Shown here: piece by piece, positions 1-12,567 of the stretch
Position numbering within the stretch: the stretch's first letter is position 1
How the letters are laid out: each line of letters starts with the position of its first letter
Origin: Myxocyprinus asiaticus
Lineage: Eukaryota; Chordata; Actinopteri; Cypriniformes; Catostomidae
DNA: 64,000 nt
Assembly (NCBI RefSeq): GCF_019703515.2
Contig: NC_059356.1
Span: forward strand, 26,589,197-26,653,196
Reading direction: 5' to 3'
Notes under the pieces: model-generated
The model's database searches: none
Told to the model about the DNA's origin: nothing
The model's input: the letters and a program-made list of their open reading frames with translations, nothing else
Made by a program: the position numbers and the translations under genes

Positions 1-3000
1 AAAGGTGAGTAGGCAGTCCTTTGTCAAGGATGCATTTACACTACAACTGAGATGTGGTCACATGTATTTCTGACTACCTCTGAATATTGATTAAGTGATG
101 CGATCCCAAAGTGTTTTGAATCCCATTCACAACTGTATTTAGCGATGTCTTCTTGTGATCAGATCACCTGAGATGGATTTAAATACCAGGTGTAAATGTA
201 ATCTGTGATTATGTGAGAAGGAAGGGGTGAGAGGGCAGTGTTCTTCTCTCTTTTCTGTGAGGCATGAACTCTGATGTCACATATGGGCTTGCACCCTCAC
301 TGTGTGCCCCTCTCTTTCCTGTCTGCAGTGACACCTCTACGACTCTGAGTCTGCTGTGAAAACACCTTTCACCACCTTAGTATGTCTAATTCTGGAGCGC
401 ACAGAATTGGACTCAGTAAATATGATGTCAGTTAGCATACTCACTGCGGGTTTCCTCTCTTGTCATTTTTCACACACTCAATGATTCTGATCCACAGGCA
501 AGCTGTCTGACATGAAGTCCACCTGGTCCCCGGGGCCCATCTCACACACCCAGGCTTCTCTGTCCCATGAGCTTTGGAAAGTCCCTCAAGGACCCCGGAA
601 CACAATGGCTCCCACACGGCCACCCCCAGGCCTGACCAACACCAAGCCCTCGTCAACATGGGGTGGAAACACTCTTGGCCTGGTGGCTGGCTGGAGCAGC
701 TCCTACTCCTCAGGTGCCGATTACCTTAATCTAGCTGAATGGCTCAGTTTAATCCAATGCAGATATGTGTTTTTGTAGAACTATTCTTAGGTGTTTGTGT
801 GGGCGTATAGTAGGGGTGTAACGGTATAACATTTTCACGGTATAAACACACAGATAAATATTTCAGTTATAACCAATTCTTGAACTTTAGATTTGTTCAA
901 CGTTAATCCTTTTACCTGTGATCTTGAACATCAGGACACTCTCTTAATCCTGCAAGTTGAAAAAAGAAAGAAAAAATCACAAACAGGTAAAACAATAATA
1001 ATAACAAAACAAATTGCAACATGTACAATAGTCAGATGATTGTAACGTAAAAAAATATTTTGTTATTGTTATTTTATGATTATGAAATTTAATTGTAATA
1101 ATTTATAATGATTATTGCCCAAGTTAACACTTCAGATATGCATTTGTATGCATTCAGTAATTTGCTACATTTGTGATTTATTTTAATTCTAAACAATACC
1201 TACTGAAAATACATTATTCATTTGCAGTTTATTTATTGCCATTTTGTCCAATACTGTCTAATTTCCTGCACACCGAAAGCCATGCACTTTGTAAACCCTA
1301 TTTAGTACTATGTTTTACAAATAAAACATATTATTAGAAGTATCAAACACATTGTTGGCCTACTGCTGTGCTGCACTTCGGCAAATGAACAAACAGTTGG
1401 CACATCGTAATGTTGAACGAATGCTTAAATCCATTTGCTGCATTTGTGAATGTGACAGAAAGCATAAACACAACTTTAGCCTACCTAGTCAATAAAATCA
1501 TGTAAAACTACATTGAATCTGGATTTTTTATGAAACAGGGGCTATAATTTATCATACTGTATACTGTATTTCCACTTATATTCATCTCTGCAAATTCCGT
1601 GGGATGGTGTTCATGGAGATGGTGCTTAAGGTTTGAAGTGTTTCCCACCTGAGCCGATACTTTTTTGCGACAAACTTTACAGACTGGGTAACCGTCAACA
1701 TTGATGGTGTCTTGTGGGTCTTTTACATACCCAAAGTAATCTCAGACAGCGGACTTCAACCGCTTTGGCAGCGGAAATAAAGGTTCAGGCTTGGACATGA
1801 CTGTATGATGCACTCGTGCTGCACTCATGTTGCGTCTCCGCTCGAGCTGCACTTCTGATGCAAGTATCCCTGGCTGCAGTTTGCAGAATGGGGCGGGGCA
1901 ACACATTGGGACGTGGCTATATATGTCACCCCGCCCATAACTTACTCTCATTGGCTCTGTCATTTTTTATTGGTGTACATGATAGGAGATGCGTTTTAAA
2001 ATAGTGTAGCCCGATCATTTTTCTTATAGTGCTGTGTCTCGTAAGTGATATGAATTTGTGTTGTACATCACGGTTCATTGCAAACAGATGTAGTAGGAGT
2101 CTGACTGAGCAGCCTGTTGTTGTTTCAGTTGTGTTGAAAGTGTAGGGCAAAATTATTAATCCTACTATGGCGAAGATTGAACTCTAAAGCGGTCGTAGTC
2201 AGTGTTGAAATAATTAGGAAAGATAATTTTGATTGTAGTGCTATAACTCATAAGTGACTTTGTTGTACCTCACGTGTCATTTCAAACAAATTTAGCAGGA
2301 CTGAGTCACATGGACTGATGAACAAAAGTGTTGATGTGTCTGTTGTCATTCTAATCTGTAATTCAAAAAGTTGCAATTTAATAAAGCCTTCATTATAACG
2401 CATGTTTAGAGAAATTAATTTAAATTAATTATAAAATATTTTTTAATATCACCATAGAGTGAAAAGGAAAAAAGTGTATCAGTGTTGTTGTAATATAAAC
2501 ATTTTAATTTATAACCCAACATATGGGTTATGAAAACCAACAGCGCCGTCTACTGTAAATTAACTGTAAATTACACTCCAATTCTCACAAAAGTCATAAA
2601 GATGTCAAATAAATGTATTTTCAAATATCTTAATATTGGGGGACAGAATTCAAAAACCCATGTTGTTTGTTCTTTTGTTCAATAATTCCTTCATAAGGCA
2701 TGTGCTTGTATGCAACGGGCAATTCTCGAAAAAAACGAGAGCATGCATGCACTTTTACTCTCCCGGTTTCTGTCATAACAGCTCATCATCATGGGTGATT
2801 ATTTTGCATAATTAATAATAGATTATTTAACTGACCAAGTTTGCTTTATGAATGCCGTCTATATCTGCTCGAACTATTGATTACACTGCATTTTTAGGAA
2901 TTTAGTCATTTAAATTTATGGCATCAACAATAGCATACAAGAGTCTGATGAACTGATGAAAATTGTTATTCCATTCTTGAGATAGTTTTGGTGCTTTCAC

Positions 3001-4328
3001 TCATATTCTGTATTGATTCATATTAATTTCTTTGAAGGATTGGAAACTATTATCTCACCTCCTTGCTCCAAAAATGTGTGCTCTGTTATCTCGTCAGCCT
3101 AAAAATTACTTTCTAATTGACATGCACACAGAAACCAGCGGTAGTTAATAAATAGTCTGTTACAGCGGAAAATAAGGAATATTGCATGAGGCATATAGGC
3201 TGTAACTGTTAATACTGTACTGGCGTACCAGTGCATGAGTACCAAACACAAAAAACACATATACATGATTTTCAGTTGCCATTTGTTTAAGAACATTTTC
3301 ACATCAGTTTCAGCCTTTAAATCACGATTTGTTCTTCACTTTTAACATAGGATAAAATCCATGGAATTTAGGATTGAATATCACATACAAGCAATATAAT
3401 CAAATGGTTTGGCTCAACTATTCAGTATCTCTCAAATAATGATAACACACCAGCAATGATGACCACATCTCCTATCATGTATGTCTTTGAAAGATGAACG
3501 AGCCAATGAGGCTATGTTATGGGCGGGGCGACACGTGTAGCTCTGCCCCATATGTAGACCTGTTTTATTCTGCAGGCTGCAACCAGGTCCTTCTCTTCTG
3601 ATGTGCTCGTGATGCACTGCACCTTTGACACCTGCATGTCAGCTTTAAAATTGAGTGACAGTCGATTGGAACATGAGGAAGGCACAATTTAAAGATTTAT
3701 TTTTTCTAGCTAAGTTTATATGATGCTGTAAATGTCGCTGATTCTGTCCTAATTAAACCGATATGGATTTTAGAAAAGTTATGAAAAAAATCTGTCTTTA
3801 TATTCATGCAATACAGTCAATGAGAAGATTTCAACGGTATGATAACTGTCTGTTTTAAAGCCGAGGTATATTATGAAACCTTGAAACCATTACATCCCTA
3901 GCATGTAGAAGCAGCAGTTGAATTGTCAGTTGACTGTTCTGTGTGGGTGTGAACGCTAGTCAAAACGTTGAGGTCAGGAGTGGTGAGGATGAAATTATGT
4001 CTCTGGTGGTGTAGCGAATGTGCTGTTTTGTGGTTTAATGTCTCGCATGTGTCAACATTCCCATGCTGTTGTATGATCATACTTCATTCATGTTAACTGA
4101 AGCTCAGTGGTTTGAGTTTTTTTTTTTTTTTTTTTTTTTTGAAAACTTGTTCTGTAATAGAGCTGGGTATTTAGACAGATTTCTCGATTTGATTAATATT
4201 CAATCGATACAATATCGATTTATTTGGGTATATTTAAGTTAGAATGTCCATTGTGCTTAGGTATGAATGCAATTCTCTCTCAGTTAATGCTGTAAATTAT
4301 ACAGGGAACCTTCTAATTAGGTACATAG

Positions 4329-4388
<60 letters not shown>

Positions 4389-4826
4389 TACCGTGCAAAA
4401 GTTTTAGGCACTTTTGAAAAATGTTGCATAGTGAGGATGTCTTCAAAAAATAATGCCATAAATAGTTTTCATTTATCATTTAATGTCATACAAAGTCCAG
4501 TAAACATAAAAAAAAGCTAAATCAATATTCGGTGTGACCACCTTTGCCTTTAAAACAGCACCAATTCTCCTAGGTACTCCTGGACACAGTTTTTCTTGGT
4601 TGTTGGCAGATAGGATGTTCCAAGATTCTTGGAGAATTCGGCACAGTTCTTCTATCTATTTAGGCTGTCTCAATTGCTTCTGTCTCTTCATGTAATCTCA
4701 GACTGACACGATGTTCAGTGGGGGGCTCTGTTTCCTATTGACACACTAAAGCTGAAGATATAAATAACCATCTTAAGACAAATGCTTTTGTGAAACATCT
4801 AATGTGCCTAAGACTTTTGCACAGTA

Positions 4827-4890
<64 letters not shown>

Positions 4891-6774
4891 TTGACAGTAT
4901 CCGTGGTGTGCGTGGTTCGAATTATGTTTCTTTTTTTATGTTTTTAATCAACAACTGACTGTAAAGAACAGAATGGATATTAAAAAGAGAAATTACTTAA
5001 TGATAAATTAATTGTGTGGATCTTGCCTTTGGATACACATAACGGGGAAACCAAACTTAATCCAACATGCAGTGAACTTCATCTCCACTATACTACTCTA
5101 TTACTGGTGAATGAAATCTGATTATGTACCAGCCATTCGCTAATCACACATTATTGGTTGTATAGTGTGAAATTTTATCTCATATGCGAATGAGTTATGC
5201 ATTGTAGAGGGTTTCCGCATAGAGTGAACGATCGTTCTTGGGATTTAAGAATTGATATCGAGGTTGTTCAAATGAAGATCGTGATCCACTGGAAAATATA
5301 TATTTTTACCCAGTCCTAATCTGTAAACATTAAAGTATAAATATCCTGTTTAGAATAATTATAAATATTTGGATGTTCACAGTTAAGTATTTTTATTTCA
5401 GCAATACACTTGGACTGTGTTTTAATGATAAGTTCCTTAATGGAATTATTTGAATTGCTTGTAAATTTAAAGTCAACATGAAACAGTGCAAACTATTTTA
5501 CTTCCATAATCTGACAAATTTCAGACTGGAGCAGTAAATGTAATGAGAACAAATGTTGGATGGTCCTTGATTTTATCCATCTGGTAATGGATTGTGAAAA
5601 GTGGCTGTTACATACCAAAATGGAGCCAGGTGCATGGAGGACAGGGGTTAAAAAAAATAAGAGGGACTGATAAAAGATGTAAATTTTGTTTCCATGTTGA
5701 CTATAAGAATTCTCTTTCTCTCTCTGTAGGTACCACATGGAGTACAGATAGCTCCAGCAGAAGCACTAGCTGGCTGGTTCTGAGAAACCTCACCCCACAG
5801 GTACAGTATCATGATGGCAACATGTTATGTTTCTTTGTTAATTGTGCACAGTGTTATATTTCAACTCTCTCTCTCTCTGTTGTGTGCCATTTAGATTGAT
5901 GGTTCTACACTGCGGACCCTGTGCATGCAGCATGGCCCGCTTATCACATTCCATCTCAATCTGACACAGGGCAATGCTGTGGTGCGCTACAGTTCGAAGG
6001 AGGAAGCTGCCAAAGCCCAAAAATCCCTACACATGTACATATATATTTCTTTTTTTTTTTTTTTCTGTAGGAGTTGACCTCTGAATTTGTATGATCAGTT
6101 ATGACTGGCATTCGATTTTCTCTCTCTTATAGGGATAGTTCGCCCCAAATTCTGAAAATTCTGTCATAATTTCCTCACCCTTATGTTTACAAAACCAATA
6201 CGAGTTTCTTCTGTAGAACACAAAGGTGATGTTAGGCAGAATGTTAGCCTCAGTCACCATTTACTTTCATTGCATCTTTTTTGTCCATATAATGAAAGTC
6301 AATTTGACTGAGGCAGAGTCCTTGACATTCTGCCTAACATCTCTTTTTGTGTTTTATAGGAAGTCATTTTTAAGTGAACTACCACTTTAATGCCTGTTTT
6401 TCAGGTGTGTTTTGGGAAACACCACTATCTTGGCAGAGTTTGCTGGAGAAGAGGAGGTGAACCGCTTCTTTGCACAGGGTCAGTCCCTCACGCCCACCAC
6501 CAGCTGGCAGGCCAACCCCAGCACCAATCAAACGCGGCTGGGGAGTGGAGGGACGGCGGTCACGCACCCCATCGGCCACTGGAACAGCAGCAGCCTGGGA
6601 GGAGGAGTGGGCGGGACAGGGTCCGGGGGTAAAGACGAGCTGCTGTGGGGGGGTGTACCTCAGTACTCCAGCCTGTGGGGTCCACCCAGCACTGAGGATG
6701 GCAGAGTGGTTGGCAGCCCCACCCCAATCAATACGCTGCTTCCTGGAGACCTGCTGAGCGGAGAGTCCATGTGA
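1..6774 (+). CDS. tnrc6c: TNRC6C-like GW182 protein, 3' exons (partial)
   Basis: This is the C-terminal part of a trinucleotide-repeat-containing 6 (GW182) protein, the scaffold that links Argonaute to PABP and the CCR4-NOT and PAN2-PAN3 deadenylases in cytoplasmic miRNA silencing. Coding exons are 498-713, 5730-5800, 5895-6034 and 6405-6774, all with GT/AG borders and matching phases; bases 1-4 before a consensus GTGAGT are probably the end of the previous exon. The peptide, about 265 residues, starts near [13 protein letters not shown], passes through the RRM ([10 protein letters not shown] to KSLHM and [13 protein letters not shown]), and ends in the W-rich silencing tail ([23 protein letters not shown]). 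The SHELWKVP segment and the LLSGES end fit the C paralogue better than A or B. Argonaute-binding GW repeats and the PAM2 motif lie upstream of the window. Fish carry tnrc6c1 and tnrc6c2, and I cannot tell which this is. Confidence 0.9.
811..3900. mobile_element. hAT-type DNA transposon in a tnrc6c intron
   Basis: The element starts TAGGGGTGTAACGGT and ends CCATTACATCCCTA, which are short imperfect terminal inverted repeats of hAT type. The flanking 8-mers GCGTATAG (803-810) and GCATGTAG (3901-3908) agree at 6 of 8 positions, as expected for an aged hAT target duplication. Inside is the relic of a BED zinc finger (about 1560-1760, minus strand) and an internal inverted repeat of about 100 bases (near 1894-2000 and 3464-3565). 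No full transposase is left. It lies in the intron between tnrc6c exons 498-713 and 5730-5800. Confidence 0.7.
1560..1760 (-). pseudogene. BED zinc-finger relic of a hAT transposase
   Basis: Read on the minus strand, this stretch gives [17 protein letters not shown], then a CKVC pair, then [11 protein letters not shown], which is the C-x2-C ... H-x4/5-H pattern of a BED finger as found in hAT transposases and ZBED proteins. A TGA stop lies just before DYFGY, so the reading frame is broken. It belongs to the surrounding hAT element. Confidence 0.65.
4337..4385. repeat. (TA)n microsatellite, left half
   Basis: A run of TA dinucleotides precedes the Tc1-derived element. It is probably one half of a tract whose other half begins near 4832. 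Confidence 0.9.
4386..4829. mobile_element. Non-autonomous Tc1-like element inside a (TA)n tract
   Basis: The element begins CAGTACCGTGCAAAAG and ends with the inverse CTTTTGCACAGTACTG, which are Tc1-type terminal inverted repeats. It is about 444 bases long and keeps only decayed sequence from a Tc1 3' region. (TA)n runs adjoin both ends, so it appears to have inserted into one TA microsatellite and split it. Confidence 0.75.
4832..4888. repeat. (TA)n microsatellite, right half
   Basis: A run of TA dinucleotides follows the Tc1-derived element directly and matches the tract on its other side. Confidence 0.9.
6130..6390. mobile_element. Small inverted-repeat DNA element, AGGGATAGTTC family
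   Basis: This stretch opens with AGGGATAGTTCGCCCC and closes with GTGAACTACCACTTTAA, decayed forms of the TTAAAGGGATAGTTCACCC end shared with copies at 9172-9388, 32218-32813 and 39147-40978. It lies in the tnrc6c intron between exons 5895-6034 and 6405-6774 and ends 15 bases before the last exon. Confidence 0.6.
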
Positions 6775-7221
6775 GAGTGCCAAGCACTTGAAAGACAAGC
6801 AAACCCCCCACACAGCAAAATATGAAACAAAAAAGTTAACGAGCAAAAACCAAGAAAATCATTTAGCGATATAATCAGCGTCAGTGGAACTGTGAACCAA
6901 GAGACAGGAGGCCACACTTGTTTAAAGGCTGCTGACCTTCTTCCTCTTCTTTTTACTTTTTTTGGTGTTATTTTTATCATTACGCTTGGATTACAGTATT
7001 CTATAGACTTCTTACGAAAACAAGAAGAATGGTGACTAAAGGAAAAGTGAACCTTTATCAAGACTTTTCTCTAATAATTGATACCATTGTGAAAGTGTAT
7101 TTTACTACAACTGACAAGACAAGCTGCCATTTTTTAAAATTCCTCTGGCACGAGCACATCCTGTCAGTCCAATCACAGCATATCACCACTCCCCCTTCAT
7201 GAAGAAATGTGCATCATTCCA

Positions 7222-7227
7222 AATAAA
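7222..7227 (+). promoter_or_regulatory. Candidate proximal polyadenylation signal of tnrc6c
   Basis: An AATAAA hexamer sits about 450 bases after the tnrc6c stop. Use of this site would give a short 3' UTR isoform in place of the roughly 7 kb one. It is one of several AT-rich hexamers here and is only a candidate. Confidence 0.3.
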
Positions 7228-9171
7228 CCCCTACTCCTTCTTTGTTGGACTGGATTCATGGCTTTTTCAGTTGTCTTGTGGATCGTTTGGATTATTTAAC
7301 AGCACTAAACTTAGCCTTAACTGCTGATCAGTCCCAACTCCAGTCTTACTCAAGACTTTCTAAAAAAAAAAAAAAAAAAAAACTCATCTGAGAATTGCAC
7401 ATTTTCTCATTTCTGAGCCAGCGGAGAGCAAAGAACTGTCACATGTTTTGATCTCACACAAGCAAAAGCCTCAGCATACACATATTTGTCCTTCCTCTTT
7501 CCCTCAGTTGCCATCCTGTCCTCATTACATTTTAAAGGACAGACAGGTATCTGGCCCCTCTGCACTTTGAGGCATTTTCTCTTAAGCTGAGAGGACACGT
7601 GGACAGCTGAGGGCATGTGTGTGTGCTAAATATATTAACCACTGCTCATAAAAACTGTATATGAAACACTTTTTCAGTGGAATGGATGGACTACTTTCAA
7701 GATGGATTAATTTTGTGTGTCGCTTTCATTTTCCTAAATGACCTCAGTCTTTTAAGGCCCGACGGTCTCTCAAAAGCATCATTGTCATTTGTCTGACATG
7801 CAATATATGCCACAGACTCTTCCGTCCATCTTTACAGTGCTTTTGCTGACGAAACGGTAGGAGCTTGTTTGGGGACGGTGGAATCAAAGACTCGTCTCCT
7901 CTCGCATCCACTAAGCTTGGGACTAATCAGAAGAGTTGTTGTTTTTCAGTGTGTAAGTCCATGGTGATGAGACATTTACAAGCACTTCCTCTACACACGC
8001 AAGGACAGTGTGACTACAGGGGTACAGGGGCTTCAAACCAAATAAGAGGTGTTTCTTGTAACCCAGTAGACAAAGTGCATTTTTTCCTGTTGTATTTGGT
8101 ACAAAAGTATGGAACAAAGACTGGTTCTAAAAGGGGTGGTTTATTCATAGCACTTAGCAAGAGCGTCAAGCTCCATCTTCAATGCCAACAAATTACACAT
8201 GGATGTGTGAAATTAAAAAAAAGCAACGATGAAAAGCAATCTACAGAACTTCTCCATGCTTCTTTTTGAACTCTAAATGGATTTTGGCATTTATTTTCTT
8301 GTCGTGTCTTTCCATGGTCTTTTGACTTCAAAATCAGACATTTCAAAAACGGTAGCAAAATGAAGGGATGTCTGATGAAAAAAACAAAAACACTGAACTG
8401 ACTCAAGCATTCACGTGTTTTTTTTTTTTTTTTTTTTTTTTCTTAAGATATATATCAAAGTAAATATCACTGTTACAGTACTCCAAAATCATTAGCCTTT
8501 TTGTCTGGAGATGCTAGACGTGTTGTAATGTTCTAATGGATTCTGTGGGGCCCCGCCTCGCTGGAGGCCCCGCCTACCTGTATGAAAAGTGTGGCCATTG
8601 AGTGCCTATCTGCTGTGGCGCCTCGGGGTGCCCACACTCTGACTTTTGATTCGCTGTGCCAAGCCAGCGCACCGGATGCCAGAACGGATCTGCCGCTTTA
8701 CACAGCAGCTCCTTTGGACCTGGCCAATCAGTACATACTACTGCGCCAGCACTCGACCTCGTCTCAACTTCACTCTCATAAACTCTCCCTCTCATGCAAA
8801 GATCACTTTAGCTGGAAGTGGACAGGTTCGTTTTTATGTCATTTTTATGGTTGACTGGGTTTTTCCCTCTTGGAATTGCCAGTGTTGTTCATTTTGTCAA
8901 CATTGCTGTTGTTATTGTTGTTTGCGGTTATTGTTGATGTTATTGTTATTTTGCGCTTTTATTTTTTTAGTTAGTGTTTTTGTGTGTGTGTACGTGTGTG
9001 TGATTGTCAATGCAGTGTCTCTACGGTAGCTGCTCTCACCAGCCCCTTTTGCTGCGCATATGCAGAAACACTTCAGTGTAAATGGCGACCGCTAATGTTG
9101 TCATGGCAATTGATTCAGAATCACGTGTAGTGATGGAATTGTAACAATTAGTTATTTGTGGTTACTCTGAA

Positions 9172-9388
9172 AGTGATAGTTCACCCAAAAAATTTCAATC
9201 TTGTCATTTACTCGTCCTCATGTCAATCCAAATGACTTTCTTCCATTGATTGCAAAAGGAGATGTTAGGGTTGCATGATTGACAAATTGACGGTTATTTC
9301 CCTTGATATTGTGATTGCGATTAATTTAGATTAATGGAATTGACAAAAATATTTATGATGTCATATTTGGGTGAACTGTCCCTTTAAG
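9172..9388. mobile_element. Small DNA element of the GATAGTTCACCC family
   Basis: The left end GATAGTTCACCCAAAA and the right end TTGGGTGAACTGTCCCTTTAA are inverted copies of the same terminal motif. It lies within the putative tnrc6c 3' UTR and carries no coding sequence. Confidence 0.6.
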
Positions 9389-12027
9389 CATTAGTGGCAG
9401 ACTGTAGTGGCGTAATGAAGGATAGGCTCATGTGTCAGTGGTGCTCAGTTTGTTTTCTGCTTCTCCATCACTTCCCATATCTCTCTCTTTCTGCCTCTCT
9501 TGTACATTTTCCTCAACTTCGTCTTAGCCCTGCCAGGCCACACTCACACTGGTGCTTATGACAAAGGGCAGACAGAGTACACTACTTACCTGGTCGCCTC
9601 TTCTCACAGTAATAAAAGCAAACGATAATGGAGACTCGGCTCTCTACTTCTATGCAAAGACCGACGAAGAGGTACAATTCACAGCCTTCAGCTCCAATCT
9701 GTAGTTACTTCGAGCCCACTCTACAAATCACCAGTTCCATTCTGTGCTGGCAGCTTCCTTATAGTGTGGCCTAAAGTAAAAAACCGGCCCCACTTGTTTT
9801 AACTGATGATCAGGCCCTCTGTTTACTCTGAATGATTATCTCTTACATTATGTTCATGCAGTCTCAGGGCAGCCTCAGAGAACCCCAAACTGTTCTATCT
9901 TTTAAGAAGAGAGAGTTTGTTTTTATAGAATCATCTGGTGTGGCTTTAAAGATGCTCTAAGTCCTTGAAAATGAAAAAAAGTGGGCGAGTATACTTTGAA
10001 TTGAAGTCCCTACTCTTGATTGTAACTTGAACTTTGCATTAATCGGATATCTATTCAACTGGGACTAAGAAAACGTATTTCCTTATATTTGTTTTGATGT
10101 TGACTTTATTAGTTGTTTGTGTAAAGAACACATGGGGATGGAGAGGTAGAATGCAGGTTGGCACCAAGACAGACGGGTAGCACATTGTCCCAGGTATCAA
10201 ATACACACCTGGGAGGACTGGTGAGAATTAAACAGGGTATCCAGAATGTTTAGGTGCACTGTAGATGGTTCGCATTGGGTACATCTTTTATTTAAACCAA
10301 AAAGGTTTTTGTCTCATTGTAAAAAAAGAAAAAGAAAAGGAAACTTTAATTCTGTAGTATACTCTTGACTTAAGTGCTTCTCTCTGCAAGCCTTGACGCC
10401 CTGATGTGGCGGACAGATGACTCTGGGGTTGCTGTATTGATGGTATTAAATTCTGTCCTGACCCGATACTAAGGGGACAGTGCAGATGTTTTTTGTTTTT
10501 CTCTCACAGGTCTTGTATCAGGAGGCCTGGGGCACATTGCCAGTTGATAAGTCTTAAAAGGGGACAAAAATCCCTTTCTGGAAGATATAGTTTTTCTTTT
10601 TTTACTTTGAACTCAAGTGACACTAGCAACAGTCTCTATTGCCTGTTTTTGAAGATAGATATTTATATTCTAACTGCCTTTCAGCTGTACCCGAGACCAC
10701 AGATTGAAAAAAATTATAATAACTTCCAAAACATGTTTAAAATTCAGAGGAATACCTGGCAGACTATAGTCAACTAGCCAATAAGTTTCCAGTCCTCCGC
10801 GGTGGGCATACTGGGTCTTTATATGTATGACTAATGTACTCCAGCTCTGAGAAAAAGACTCAAATGCAACTTGTCTAGACAAGGCTGCTTTGACAGGGCC
10901 TGGGTGGAGATGAGTTCTGAGAAAAACAAATCATCTTTCTTTGGGCCCTGGCAAGAATATGCACATGCTGGTTGATATACATGTACATCTGAAATCCTGT
11001 GTATGTATATAACTGGTTACCTTTTTCCATTTACCTTAACTTTGTTTTTCAGACCCAAGAAACCCCTGAGTCCCATTTCCTTCTCTCTTTTAATGACCTA
11101 GATGATAAAAAGCATAAACATATCAAAATTATACAAATGAAAAAATAAAAATACTTGAATCTAAAGAACCGCCAATAATGTAATGTGAAAATTGTTTTGT
11201 AATAATTTTGTCATTCATACACTTCCAAGCTTTTTGATAACATCACTTCAAACTGAATGAAAAAAAAAAAAAATGTATAAACAAACAAAAAAAAAGAAAA
11301 TAAGAAAAAAAAAAAGAAAATGCAAAATGACATCGGTTGTGAGTGTTTGCACAAGATTGCGTGTACTGTATGACGGATAAATGCATTAGTTTGCCTATAT
11401 GAGTGCTAAAGGGTTCAAACCAATGTATGCTTGTGAATACAGTGGAATTGTTTGCGCCTTTGTTTCATTTTAAGCATCTTAGAGGTTTTTGTCTCTTTTT
11501 TTGGCTAGTCAAAAATATATTCGGATGTGTATTATTGTATCTGTTATTAGCTTTGTTATTAGAGTTGCACTGAGTGTCTGCTTCCCCTCAGTCAGCTAAT
11601 CGTACAACATGATATTAAAGTACTAAGGGGACAAGGTGACAATTCATGTGTTAATGTTTACTCAAGGACTTATTAAGAAAATAACAAGTGTGTTTTTTTT
11701 TATGTTATACGATTATCTACCTTATAGTGGCTTTTATTGTGGAATAATCCATGAAAAAAAGAAATGGATTATTATGAGTATTGCACCATTTTTGTTTTCA
11801 GATTATAAACCGAAAAAAAAAAAGCAAAATACTAAAAAAAAAAAAAAAAAAAAAAAAAATTATATTCATACACAATCTTTTCAAAGAATTGTGGCCATAG
11901 ATTGATGTAGAGGGACATGCAACTAACTTTACACCATGGTGAGCTGAATAGACATCTAAAAACGAGTTTCTTACAAGACTTATTTCAGAGGTGCCTACCT
12001 TTCTGTTTATATATATATGTACATATA

Positions 12028-12567
12028 CACTACCGATCAAAGGTTTAGGGTCACTTACTCATTCTTTATTATTGTTATTTTTCACATTTAGAATAATAGT
12101 AGTCATCAAAACTATGGAATAACATAAATGGAACTATGGGAATTATGTTGTGACTAAACAAAATCCAAAATAAATCAAAACTGTGTTATATTTTAGCATC
12201 TTCAAAGTAGTCCCCCTTTGCCTAGAATTTGCAGAAATGTACTCTTGACATTTTCTCAACCAACTTCTTGAGGTATCACCCTGGGATGCTTTTAAACAGT
12301 ATTGAAGGAGTTCCCATCTATGTTGGGCACTTATTGGCTGCTTTTCTTTATTATTTGGTCCAAGTCATCAATTTCAAAAACTTTTTTTTATTTTATTTTT
12401 TTATTAAATTTTAGTTTTATAATGAAATAAATTAATATGTTGGCACAATTATATTTTTGTCTACAAAACAAATTTCAAACATTTAAGCATACGCCTTAAG
12501 ATCAAAAGATTTTTAAGATCATGAGAAACGTTTCAGTCAAGTGACCCCAAACTTTTGAACGGTAGAG
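12028..12567. mobile_element. Non-autonomous Tc1-like element
   Basis: The ends are CACTACCGATCAAAGG and the inverse CTTTTGAACGGTAGAG, flanked by TA dinucleotides, which fits Tc1/mariner insertion. The roughly 540 base interior is AT-rich with only weak traces of a transposase 3' region. It lies in the putative tnrc6c 3' UTR. Confidence 0.7.

Larger units (their letters stand above)
4158..5318. mobile_element. Second hAT-like element in the same tnrc6c intron
   Basis: The ends are TAGAGCTGGGTA on the left and the inverse of TAGGACTGGGTA on the right. The flanking 8-mers TTCTGTAA (4150-4157) and ATCTGTAA (5319-5326) match at 7 of 8 positions, which supports hAT-type insertion. It carries no recognisable transposase. 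Inside it are two (TA)n tracts separated by a Tc1-derived element. Only 257 bases separate it from the first hAT element upstream. Confidence 0.65.

Noticed and set aside
328..410. Possible extra tnrc6c exon after a pyrimidine-rich CTGCAG
   Set aside because: There is an acceptor-like sequence but no GT donor in a fitting frame, and the neighbouring exon phases do not need it.
4297..4520. Open frames encoding Tyr-Ile repeats
   Set aside because: They are translations of (TA)n microsatellites; the same holds near 23292-23607 and 46571-46845.
6379..6846. 155-codon minus-strand open frame
   Set aside because: It is antisense to the last tnrc6c coding exon and looks like no known family.
7865..9029. 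Open frames of 127-134 codons after tnrc6c
   Set aside because: They lie in the putative 3' UTR, have no family resemblance, and show the composition of non-coding sequence.
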